64,000 bases of DNA from Flavobacteriales bacterium (GTDB lineage Bacteria; Bacteroidota; Bacteroidia; Flavobacteriales_F; PHOS-HE28), in NCBI GenBank assembly GCA_016718655.1, contig JADKCV010000003.1, positions 124,001 through 188,000 on the forward strand, read 5' to 3'. Of the stretch, positions 51,593 to 60,224 are shown in pieces. Within the stretch, counting starts at the first letter, position 1, and every line of letters starts with the position of its first letter. Under the pieces are notes generated by a model that did not search any database, had not been told where the DNA came from, and saw only the letters and a list, made by a program, of their open reading frames with translations. The position numbers and the translations under genes are program-made.

Positions 51593-53473
51593 GAACGGCT
51601 GCCTGGCTTTCGGTCCTCCTGTGGTCACTGGTCGCTTGTACGCATGACGAGCAGCCCGGGGTCATACTGGTGGAGGACCTGCGGGTCATGGGCGATGCCG
51701 CGACCCTGGTGGATGGTGTGGCCACGGTCGAATTGGACTACACGGATGCTTTGGACAGCGGCTTCGTGATCCCCAGTGCCCGACAAGCGCCCGGCGGAGC
51801 GTACGATTGGTCGTTCAAGGTGCCCTCGGGGACTTCGGCACAGGGCCTGCGGTACAAGTTCTACTACGTCAACACCAGTTACCGCTTCCCGGCCATGGGG
51901 CCTGATGGGGCGCAACATCCGCTGGCGCATGAGAACTTCTACGGCAGCTTCGAGCGCTCCTCGGAGGCATTCCGTTCCACCGGACCCATACCGGCGGAAG
52001 GGTTGGAAGTGAAGGAGCGGTTCCGCATCCATGGCGATCCGCGCGAGGAGGCCGAGTTCAAGGACGATCAGGGACGCTCGTTACGCTGGGCAAGGAATCC
52101 GAGGGTGGGTAGGTACGGTTTCCTTGTGGTGATCATGACCGAGGAACACTTCCAGCAGTTGGAGCTTCCGCAAGGTGTGATGGACATCAGCGCGAAGCAG
52201 GAGGGGCGGTTCATCGACCCGTTCTGGTATTGGTTGCACGGTCCCGGTTCCACGGATAAGGCCGTTCAGGTGATCGTTCCGGAAGCACAGCTCCAGGTGG
52301 TGGCACGGCCCGACCTGGGCGGCGGTATCCACATCCCGAGCACGGCACCGACCAACTCCGCGGGATATACCAACACGTGCGGCAATACGCCCGCTCTATC
52401 CAGGACCGCCCCGTTCGAGCAGTTCATCCATTATGTGGACCCCTCCACGCGCTTTGCCAACATCCCGTTGATCGCGGATGTACTGGCCAACGAATACACC
52501 CCGAAGGACCACGACCGGTACAAGGCCCTCTTCCGTGCGGAGGACATGGTGACGCTACGCCCCATGACCACACCGACCCCGTGTGCGACCGTCGAGAGCG
52601 ATCCGGAGCGTGACCGCATCATCCTTAGGAACCCGGCCAGTCGGCCGGGAGACCTGCGCAAGGAGAACGTGGGGATCCGTTCCCGACATGGTCTCGCCTA
52701 TGGTCGCTACCGCGTGAAATGCAAACTCACCCGCTTGCTGAACGACTCGGACATGTGGGTGGGCCTGACCAATGCCATCTGGTTGATCTACGATGGCGCA
52801 CCGGGATGCATGCGCAGGCCCTGTGAGAAGGATGGATACATGCAGAACTACTACGGCGGTGATGATGATGCTCGAGCTCCCCGCGTAGCGTATTCAGAGA
52901 TCGACTTCGAGATCCTGAAGACACCCGCCTATTGTCCGGAGGTATCCTTCCCTCCCACCTACCCTCAGCCGATAGCCGATAGCGATGATCGTGCAGCATG
53001 GGCCTACAGTACGAGTGATGCACGGATGGACAAGCCGGGCGCCATCACCGTGGCCTGTACCAATTGGGACATGGCCTGCCATGACCCGGAGTCCTTCGGC
53101 GCGGGGATGCCACCCGTTGACCAAGGACGGCAGGACCTACCTGAACCACCGCTGGAGCAAGGACTACCGGGCGGTGACCCAGAAAGTGGAGGAATTGGAC
53201 GCGGAGCTTTTCGGGGGTGATCACTACTGGTTCGAGATCGACTGGCGGCCCGAGGAGATCACGTGGCGCATCGGCCCGGAGCTCGACCAGCTCCGCGTGG
53301 TAGGGTACATGGACCGCAGCATCACGGAGATCAGCAATGTGCAGATGCACCTGATCGTGACCCAGGAGTACCACAACACACGGTGGTGGCCAGGCACGCC
53401 TTACGACCAAGGATTCATCCCCTTCCCCTCCAAGGACCTGGTCGGCGAGATCATGGAGGTGATCATCGAATGA
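51589..53473 (+). pseudogene. GH16-like glycoside hydrolase lipoprotein, frame break near 53113
   Basis: It starts MRTAAWLSVLLWSLVACTHD (lipobox VAC). The N-terminal 350 residues are of unknown type. Then a concanavalin-like domain carries the GH16 catalytic signature EIDFE in RVAYSEIDFEILKTP (about residue 440), preceded by LAYGRYRVKCKLTRL and MWVGLTNAIWLIYDG. The frame breaks at a CCC run (53113-53115). Removing one C gives GMPPLTKDGRTYLNHRWSKD and an intact end (EITWRIGPELDQLRVVGY). The full protein would have about 628 aa and cleave beta-glucan-like or galactan-type polysaccharides. It overlaps both neighbours by ATGA. Confidence 0.8.
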
Positions 53474-55788
53474 AGCACGCTTCCTCCCGCTTTCGCGGCG
53501 TTCTCCTGACACTTCTGCTTGGAGCGTGTGCCCTGCTGACCTTTCACCGTACGGTCCTTTTGTCCCCCAACAGCTACATGGCCGCGGTGGGGGGGGACGG
53601 GCTCAAGAACTACTTCTCCTATGCCTGGCACGTGGAGCACGATACAGCGACCACGGTGTTCAGCGGCATGAACGCTCCTTTCGGGGAGCACATCAACTAT
53701 CCGGACGCACAGCCCTTGCTCAGCTCCATCCATCGCGCCGTGGACGGTGTCTGGCGATCGAGCGACCGGTATAGCGTGGGGGTGGTCAACCTGCTCATGT
53801 TGCTCAGCCTGCCGCTCTGCGCATTGTTCCTCTATCTCATCCTTCAGCGCTCCGGCCTTCCTTGGGGCCTGTCCGCATCAGCTGGTGTGGCAATGGCCAT
53901 GCTCACCGTACAGGGCCTTCGATCGGTGCAGGCGCACTACGCATTGGCCTACACCTGGAGCATCCCTATGATGATCTGGCTGGGGCTTCGCCATTGGCAG
54001 CATCCTCGGCCTTGGGTATCGGGTGTGACGATCACCCTCGCCCTGCTCGGGTTGCTCATGATCCACGTCTACCTCGGATTCATCGGAAGTGTGCTGCTGC
54101 TCGCTTGGGCGCTCCTGGGTTTGTTCAGCAGAGCCGCCCGATCGACGAAGCTGGCACTTCTGGCAGCGCCGATGGTGGCTTTGATGACCTTCCAAGTAGG
54201 GACAACGCTAACGGATCACCATCTGCACCGCACCGAGCACCCCACGGGCTACTTCAAATACCAAGTGAATGAACGTACCCTGTTCCTGCCTGACCACCAA
54301 TGGATATCACCACTGGCCAAGGCGCTTCCCGGTGCACCCTCTCACGAGGAGCCGGAGAACTGGGCCTATCTGGGATTGGGGACCTTGTTGCTGGGACTCC
54401 TGATCGTATTCGCAGGCCTTGCACTTACAGTGATGCGCAAAGGAAGAGGGTTGCGCGGGGCGGTGGAGGAGACCTTCGAAATGCGAGGCATTGGCGGACT
54501 GTTCCTGGTCTCGATCCCCTTCCTCTTGATCGCAATGGGATATCCCTTTCACGATGGCAATGAGGTTCTGCTGTGGGACGTACCTGTGTTCCGGCAGTTC
54601 CGAGCACCCGGACGATTCGCTTGGGTATTCATCTATGCGCTCGGACTGTTCGTGGTGGCGAGCACCTGGCGACTGACGCGGGCGGGAGGAGCCTTCCGCT
54701 GGATCGCATGGGCCGGGCTGTTCATGGGCTTGGGGCTACAACTTTATGAAGGTGCCTACATCCAGACATTCATCAGCCGGGAGTTCGTCAAGAGCCCGAA
54801 CCTGTTCCGTGAGGACCAACTGACCGACGAACAGCGCGGTCTCATCCAACGTGCGCGCGGGCGAACGGCGGTCGGCATCGCCAGCATCCCCTACTTCCAT
54901 AATGGGTCCGAGGAATTCCTGATACCTGTCCATGACGAAGGTCTGATGATGGGCCAGGTGATGGCATACCACACCGGATCTCCAATGATGTCCTCTTCAC
55001 TGACGCGGACAGGGCTTGAGGAGGTGCGTGCAGGGATCGCAGCATTCGGACCTTCCTGGTACGCGCGACCCGAATTGCCGCACTGGGCCATCTCCGATTC
55101 CTTATTGGTCATCGCGTATGACGATGCCAGCTCTCCCTATGACAAGGCGGTATGGGCGCGTGCACGTCCATTCCACAGAGAAGGCAGGGTCCAGTTGGGC
55201 ATGTTGGCCGTGGGCGACCTGCTCCGCGATGACCGTGCACGTACCCGGAACGAGGTCATCGCCTCGCTGGACACGGCGTATCGCAGCGGAGGTTGGCACT
55301 TCAGCGTGCCTGACACCTTCGTCCATTACAACGGGTTCGAAGGCACGCCCGTGCAGAACATCTACCACGGCGCAGGGGCCTTCAGCGGTCCGAAAGGCAC
55401 GTTCAACGTACTGGCCGAGTTCGCTCCGAACACCTTCGACAGCAGCAGCACCTACATGGCCTCGTACTGGATCTATAATCGGGGTCCCATGCGTTGTCAT
55501 GCCTTGGCCGGCGTGGATGAGTTCAATGAGATCGAAGGCAAGGGTTACTGGGACCATTACACCGACCCGCGTTTCGTACGCACCATGGATGGGGATTGGA
55601 GCCTGGTGGAACTCCTGTTCCGCGTGCGTGACCCCAGGAGCCGGGTCAAGTTGTTCGTGCAAGGCGAACCCTACTACCGCGACAGCATTTTCGTGGACGA
55701 ATTGCTCGTCCGCAAGGCCGATGTTGACGTGGTTCGCGATGAACGGCCCACAGGGCCGATCTGGTGGAACGGTCACCGACTACCGTAG
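53470..55788 (+). CDS. Large multi-spanning membrane protein with extracytoplasmic domain
   Basis: A 772-aa protein with about ten or more helices in the first 480 residues (VLLTLLLGACALLTFHRTVL, VGVVNLLMLLSLPLCALFLY, ITLALLGLLMIHVYLGFIGS, LGTLLLGLLIVFAGLALTVM, GGLFLVSIPFLLIAMGYPFH), in the style of GT-C glycosyltransferases (GDGLKNYFSYAWHVEHD loop near residue 41 with acidic residues). The C-terminal about 290 residues are soluble, with a jelly-roll look (GTFNVLAEFAPNTFDSSSTY). It overlaps the GH16-like gene by ATGA. A role in surface glycan assembly is inferred. Confidence 0.8.
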   Translation: MKHASSRFRGVLLTLLLGACALLTFHRTVLLSPNSYMAAVGGDGLKNYFSYAWHVEHDTATTVFSGMNAPFGEHINYPDAQPLLSSIHRAVDGVWRSSDRYSVGVVNLLMLLSLPLCALFLYLILQRSGLPWGLSASAGVAMAMLTVQGLRSVQAHYALAYTWSIPMMIWLGLRHWQHPRPWVSGVTITLALLGLLMIHVYLGFIGSVLLLAWALLGLFSRAARSTKLALLAAPMVALMTFQVGTTLTDHHLHRTEHPTGYFKYQVNERTLFLPDHQWISPLAKALPGAPSHEEPENWAYLGLGTLLLGLLIVFAGLALTVMRKGRGLRGAVEETFEMRGIGGLFLVSIPFLLIAMGYPFHDGNEVLLWDVPVFRQFRAPGRFAWVFIYALGLFVVASTWRLTRAGGAFRWIAWAGLFMGLGLQLYEGAYIQTFISREFVKSPNLFREDQLTDEQRGLIQRARGRTAVGIASIPYFHNGSEEFLIPVHDEGLMMGQVMAYHTGSPMMSSSLTRTGLEEVRAGIAAFGPSWYARPELPHWAISDSLLVIAYDDASSPYDKAVWARARPFHREGRVQLGMLAVGDLLRDDRARTRNEVIASLDTAYRSGGWHFSVPDTFVHYNGFEGTPVQNIYHGAGAFSGPKGTFNVLAEFAPNTFDSSSTYMASYWIYNRGPMRCHALAGVDEFNEIEGKGYWDHYTDPRFVRTMDGDWSLVELLFRVRDPRSRVKLFVQGEPYYRDSIFVDELLVRKADVDVVRDERPTGPIWWNGHRLP

Positions 55789-55816
55789 GAACGAATTGTC
55801 AAGGACACGGCAACGA

Positions 55817-57640
55817 TCAAGGGCGCTGAACCAGTGCATGCCTGATGATAGTGATCCGCCCAGGGTCCAATGTCGTTGACCCATCGATCCGCAACGACCC
55901 CGCATTGACGGGTTCCCTGCGGGGCATCGGGAAGCGATGTGCGAACCCTTCATCGGCATAGCGCCAACGCTGCTCGGACACTCCGCCTGGTTCATGGAGC
56001 ATTTGCAAGCTCACCCGTTCATCCGGTCGGCCTTGCAGGGAACCGTTGGCAACGATCTCCAGTTCCATATACACCTGTTCCTCACCACCGAACTCCAATG
56101 GCCAGAATACCAGGAAACGACCACCATCCTTGTCCACGGTGAGCAGTTCCGGTTTTGCTTTGGCGGTCGGTGAGCCACGATGGAAGAGCGTGTCGACCAC
56201 CCATTCGCGATGCACACTTTTTCCAGTGCGTTGGAAAAGCCAGGTCGTAAAGGGTGACTGCCCCTCCTGCCAGCCTGCTGTTCCTTCATGGACAGCAACA
56301 ACCGACAACGTGCTGTCCAGGATCAACCCTTCAAGAGGAAGAGCCGATTCATTGGGTCCGAAATGCGAATCCCACTGCACCAGGTCGCCCTCCTTGAGCG
56401 AAGGTCCCACAGGGCCTGGCGGCAGGGTGCTGAATGCCCTGGCCACGTTGGGGTCCCAGATATCCAGATCACAGGTGGCCCCGATATACGGGTGCATGTA
56501 GACCACCACAGTGCCCTCCAAAAGCCGCTGCTTCACCAACTCCGCCGCGTGGTCCAACTCGCGTTGCTCGGGGACCATGATGGCCGGCAGGGGTACACGG
56601 GTAGGCACTTCGCTCACCGCCCAGACGGCATAGAGCGGCGCGAAAGCCGGTAGGACCCATCCAGCCGGTGATGAGGAAGCGCGCTGGGCCAATTGGGTAA
56701 GCACATGAGCAATGAACAGCACCGCCAGTGGAATGGCAGTGGCGAAGACGCGAAGTAGCCCTATGGACCCGACCCCTCCCTTCCAGTAGGCGAAGGAGTG
56801 TATGGCCCAGATACCCACTACCGGGACAAGGCATAGGAAGAGCACTTCCAGGTGCCGCTTTCGACCAGTACGGTCCTTGACAATGAGCACCAGCATCGCC
56901 ACAAGGGCCAGGCTCAGCAAAGTGAGGAACGGAACACCGAGGATGTCCCTCAAGCGATGGACGAAGTAAAGGGCATCGCCGTGCTGATCATAATAGGTGT
57001 TGCTCACATAAGGGTCCTTGGTCACGATCCAGAACGGGTCCTCATGTACCGGCCATCCGGCCAGACCATAGACCACCGAACCCAGGAGAGCCCATGGCAG
57101 AGCGGAATACCGTCGTTCCCATGCGGCCCATAGGATGAGGACGGGGAGCACCATGACGAACTCCGGACGCGCCACCGGACTGAACGAAAGGATGGCCAAT
57201 GCCCATGCCACATGGCCGCGCAACGCCAACACGACGGACACTACCGTCAACATGCCGAACAGGGGCTCGGTCATGCCCGATACGGCCGTATACAAGTACT
57301 GGGGAGCGGTGAGCAACAAAGCAGGAACGAAGAAGGCGACCCACCGGACCCTGTCCACCACCATGGAATTGATGGCGACCAGCGAGGCGAAGGCAACAAG
57401 CGCATTGAACACCGCCACGAACGGATAGCCGAACTGGGCGAAAGGCGATGCAAGCAATATGAAGAGCGGCTTACCCCAATGCTCAAAGAACAACCAGGGG
57501 TGGTGCCATGACCATCGGGCTTGGGAGTAGTGCAGGGCACCATCGCCGATCTCCGGTTGTCCCTCACCGATGAACCGGACCACCACCACGATCAGGGAGG
57601 TCAACAACGCGAAGGTGTGAACGGGCCAGCGCTTGCTCAT
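55817..57640 (-). CDS. GT-C-like multi-spanning membrane protein
   Basis: A 607-aa protein, about ten membrane helices in the N-terminal 350 residues, beginning SKRWPVHTFALLTSLIVVVV. The first periplasmic loop has GEGQPEIGDGALHYSQARWS with acidic residues as in GT-C glycosyltransferases. Further segments: PFVAVFNALVAFASLVAINS, YTAVSGMTEPLFGMLTVVSV and FLTLLSLALVAMLVLIVKDR. The C-terminal about 250 residues are soluble and extracytoplasmic. It begins 4 nt after the stop of the GT2 gene, so the two form one transcript. It probably transfers a sugar from a polyprenyl-phosphate donor. Confidence 0.78.
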   Translation of the reverse strand: MSKRWPVHTFALLTSLIVVVVRFIGEGQPEIGDGALHYSQARWSWHHPWLFFEHWGKPLFILLASPFAQFGYPFVAVFNALVAFASLVAINSMVVDRVRWVAFFVPALLLTAPQYLYTAVSGMTEPLFGMLTVVSVVLALRGHVAWALAILSFSPVARPEFVMVLPVLILWAAWERRYSALPWALLGSVVYGLAGWPVHEDPFWIVTKDPYVSNTYYDQHGDALYFVHRLRDILGVPFLTLLSLALVAMLVLIVKDRTGRKRHLEVLFLCLVPVVGIWAIHSFAYWKGGVGSIGLLRVFATAIPLAVLFIAHVLTQLAQRASSSPAGWVLPAFAPLYAVWAVSEVPTRVPLPAIMVPEQRELDHAAELVKQRLLEGTVVVYMHPYIGATCDLDIWDPNVARAFSTLPPGPVGPSLKEGDLVQWDSHFGPNESALPLEGLILDSTLSVVAVHEGTAGWQEGQSPFTTWLFQRTGKSVHREWVVDTLFHRGSPTAKAKPELLTVDKDGGRFLVFWPLEFGGEEQVYMELEIVANGSLQGRPDERVSLQMLHEPGGVSEQRWRYADEGFAHRFPMPRREPVNAGSLRIDGSTTLDPGRITIIRHALVQRP

Positions 57641-57644
57641 CCTG

Positions 57645-58397
57645 CTACGAATGCGCCGCGCGCAACGGACGATCGAAGTCCCTGTCGATACCGTACTTCA
57701 GAATGCACCAGATGGCCCGGAAACCATCCTTCCAACCGATCTTCTTGCCCTCGGCATACGTACGTCCGTAATAGCTGATCCCGACCTCATAGATCCGGAT
57801 ACCCTTCACACGCGCCAACTTGGCCGTGACCTCCGGCTCAAAGCCGAAGCGTCTCTCCCTGAGGTCCAAGCCCTTCGCGATATCGCTGCGCATGAGCTTG
57901 TAGCAGGTCTCCATATCGGTCAGGTTCAAGTTGTTGAACGCGTTGGAAAATTGTGTCAGGAACTTGTTGCCGAGGCTATGCCAGAAGAACAGGATGCGAT
58001 GGGGGTGATGGCCCATGAATCGCGAGCCATAGACCACATCGGCAAAGCCCTCCACCACCGGTCTTAGGAGGTCGTTGTACTCGCGCGGGTCATACTCCAG
58101 GTCCGCATCCTGAACAATGAGGTATTCCCCGGACGCCTCCGTGATCCCCCGATGGATGGCTGCACCCTTGCCCATGTTCATGGGCTGTTCGGCGAAACGG
58201 ATACCCATCTCGGGATTGGCGGCCATATAGCGCTCGATCGCCTGAGCGGTGCCATCCTTGGAGCCATCGTTCACGATGATCACCTCCTTGGCGATGCCAT
58301 TGATCAAGCGTACATCGCGCACCTTATCGAGGATCCGATGGATGGTCCGTTCCTCGTTGTAGGCGGGGATGATGATACTGAGCGTGCGAATGAGCAT
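57645..58397 (-). CDS. Polyprenyl-phosphate-type family 2 glycosyltransferase
   Basis: A 250-aa GT2 enzyme of the dolichol-phosphate mannosyltransferase type. Visible: TLSIIIPAYNEERTIHRIL, VIIVNDGSKDGTAQAIERYM, YLIVQDADLEYDPREYNDLL (DxD-like metal site) and VVYGSRFMGHHPHRILFFWH. No transmembrane tail. It would make polyprenyl-phosphate sugars used as donors by the neighbouring GT-C proteins. The ATG at 58397 (MLIRTLSIIIPAYN) is preferred over an upstream start at 58412. The gene is tightly packed between two membrane-protein genes (4 and 27 bp). Confidence 0.92.
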   Translation of the reverse strand: MLIRTLSIIIPAYNEERTIHRILDKVRDVRLINGIAKEVIIVNDGSKDGTAQAIERYMAANPEMGIRFAEQPMNMGKGAAIHRGITEASGEYLIVQDADLEYDPREYNDLLRPVVEGFADVVYGSRFMGHHPHRILFFWHSLGNKFLTQFSNAFNNLNLTDMETCYKLMRSDIAKGLDLRERRFGFEPEVTAKLARVKGIRIYEVGISYYGRTYAEGKKIGWKDGFRAIWCILKYGIDRDFDRPLRAAHS

Positions 58398-58424
58398 TGG
58401 AACGACCGGCAAAGGTTAAGGGGA

Positions 58425-59831
58425 TCAGGATGTGCGATGAACGACCCTGCGCCAAGAAAGGAAGAACTGGTGGACTAATGCATAACGCTCGAACAGAATG
58501 GCCAGGGCAGCGAAGATGACCAACCAGGTCACGCGAGCTTGAAGACGATCATATACGTTGGCGATCGCACCCGTGGCAAAGGCATTCAGGATCACGGTCG
58601 CCAACATGATCAGGATGAACATCACCCATCGGACCTTGCTCTTCGGCGGAAAGAACATGACGATGGTGATCCATGCGGCGAGGTACAGGGGCATGGCGAG
58701 CGCATTCATGAACTCGAAATTCCAGCCACCCCGCTGTTGTCTGCTTGTCAAATAGGCAGGAAGTTCATGTGGAATGCCACGTGAGATGGCTGCGTAGGAA
58801 TCCGGGTTCCGTTGATATGGCTCAATTCCGGATCCGATGTTCACTTGAGCAAGCTGAGTGAGCGTTGAGACCGCCGAGGTCCAGGCGAGCATTGGCCACA
58901 TCGAAGGATCGGTCAGGATATCATGAACCACTGTGTCGAGTCGCCCGCTCGATTCCACAAGACCGCGGTGCTGCCGGGTTGGAGCTCCCGCATCCCACAC
59001 GAAGTACATGCCTGTCGCCCGGAGTTGATCCAAGTGGTCGCACAGCTCATGGGGTGAAGAGGCGCATGTCTTGGACAGGTAGGTGCGCAACACGCCCGAT
59101 TCCGCGAATCTGCCAGCAAGGAAAAGGCTCGAGGTCGGAGAGAGCACCGCGCCGTGACCATTCCGGTCGTTGTAACCGACGATGAAGAGACTCGCGAGGA
59201 TAGGTACAAGAAGTAGCCCGACAAGTGTCTTACGAGGTGCCAGACGGGAAAAGCGGAACCAAGGGCGCACGAAGGCCAACACGATCAAACCCAAGCACAA
59301 GGGGAATAGCATTGCCAAGAAGCTGAGGTGACAGGTGGTAAGAACGAACAGCAAGACCCAGAGGAAACAGGTGGAAAGGATCGACCTGTTCCTTCCCAGT
59401 AGAAGTAGGAACACACAAAGCCCCATCCCTCCGCTGAGCACATCGGGCATTATCTGACTGGCATACCAGGGTAGGCTGGTGAAGAGTGTTAGAAAGGTGA
59501 GCATAAGCACATGCTTACGCCAAGTCGCACGTGAGTTCGGGAAGAGCGATCGAAGCACTTCGTGGATCAACCAGCTCATCACCATCCCTTGGAAGAGAAT
59601 GATCGTCCAAAGCGTACTTTGCCAGGTGACCGCTCGTATCAAGAGGGAATATCCTATCGGTCGGTCGATAGGCGGCAGGAGGTTCCGTGAAGAGGCTACA
59701 TAAGTATTGCTGTCGGCGTAAACGAGCGGATAGTTGTTCATCAACGCAGGTGCGATGACTATGAGCCCCGTTATGAGGTAGTATCCAAAGGAGCGGAGGG
59801 GGATGAGCTGAAAAAGACGTTTTAGGCCCAT
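58425..59831 (-). CDS. Multi-spanning membrane protein, GT-C-like
   Basis: A 468-aa hydrophobic protein with about eleven helices: FGYYLITGLIVIAPALMNNY, LIRAVTWQSTLWTIILFQGM, HVLMLTFLTLFTSLPWYASQ, LFVLTTCHLSFLAMLFPLCL and MPLYLAAWITIVMFFPPKSK. YADSNTYVASSRNLLPPIDR (about residue 40) is the first periplasmic loop. The layout suits an oligosaccharide-chain or arabinosyl/mannosyl-type transferase or polymerase, but no catalytic motif is certain. Same strand as the GT2 gene, 27 bp upstream of it. Confidence 0.72.
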   Translation of the reverse strand: MGLKRLFQLIPLRSFGYYLITGLIVIAPALMNNYPLVYADSNTYVASSRNLLPPIDRPIGYSLLIRAVTWQSTLWTIILFQGMVMSWLIHEVLRSLFPNSRATWRKHVLMLTFLTLFTSLPWYASQIMPDVLSGGMGLCVFLLLLGRNRSILSTCFLWVLLFVLTTCHLSFLAMLFPLCLGLIVLAFVRPWFRFSRLAPRKTLVGLLLVPILASLFIVGYNDRNGHGAVLSPTSSLFLAGRFAESGVLRTYLSKTCASSPHELCDHLDQLRATGMYFVWDAGAPTRQHRGLVESSGRLDTVVHDILTDPSMWPMLAWTSAVSTLTQLAQVNIGSGIEPYQRNPDSYAAISRGIPHELPAYLTSRQQRGGWNFEFMNALAMPLYLAAWITIVMFFPPKSKVRWVMFILIMLATVILNAFATGAIANVYDRLQARVTWLVIFAALAILFERYALVHQFFLSWRRVVHRTS

Positions 59832-59923
59832 GTGGTTCGACCTCCGGATATCACACTAACAAAAGGATACCTGGAGAGGTACTGCGAAGATGGTCATTGT
59901 GGGCCGGAGTAGTGTATCGGGTT
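59832..59923. other. Short spacer
   Basis: No gene or terminator recognised. The 92 bp lies between the 58425-59831 gene's start and the end of a probable broken frame. Confidence 0.3.
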
Positions 59924-60190
59924 CAATGTGCCACGGACAATGGTTCATGGAGCGCCAGTAGGTTCCGGTTCACAAGTTCGGCATTGCTGTGCCGGTGCTG
60001 AGGGTTGGAGCGAATCAAGGAAAACCTCCATCGCTCGCCGTGGAAAGCCCCGGCAAGGATACGGACCTCGGGGTCTGCCTCCAGGAACTGCGCTTCATGA
60101 TCGTGTCATCCATCGCATGATGGACAGGTCCGGCCACTGGTTGGTATCGACATACGAGAACGGAACGGCACAGGGTGATGCACGCTCCCT
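59924..60190 (-). pseudogene. Broken minus-strand frame, possible gene remnant
   Basis: On the minus strand, 60 codons ending at the TGA at 59924 read HDHEAQFLEADPEVRILAGA, then FHGERWRFSLIRSN and AELVNRNLLALHEPLSVAH. Composition is protein-like but there is no start. One base upstream, in a different frame, VPFSYVDTNQWPDLSIMRWM runs into it. Dropping one base near 60106 joins them. No family recognised. The region upstream of about 60190 has no start, so this is a decayed gene or a fragment. The whole interval 59832-60224 has no other candidate. Confidence 0.4.
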
Positions 60191-60224
60191 ATGACAGACG
60201 CTCGGGCCGGGAGATACCCGGACA

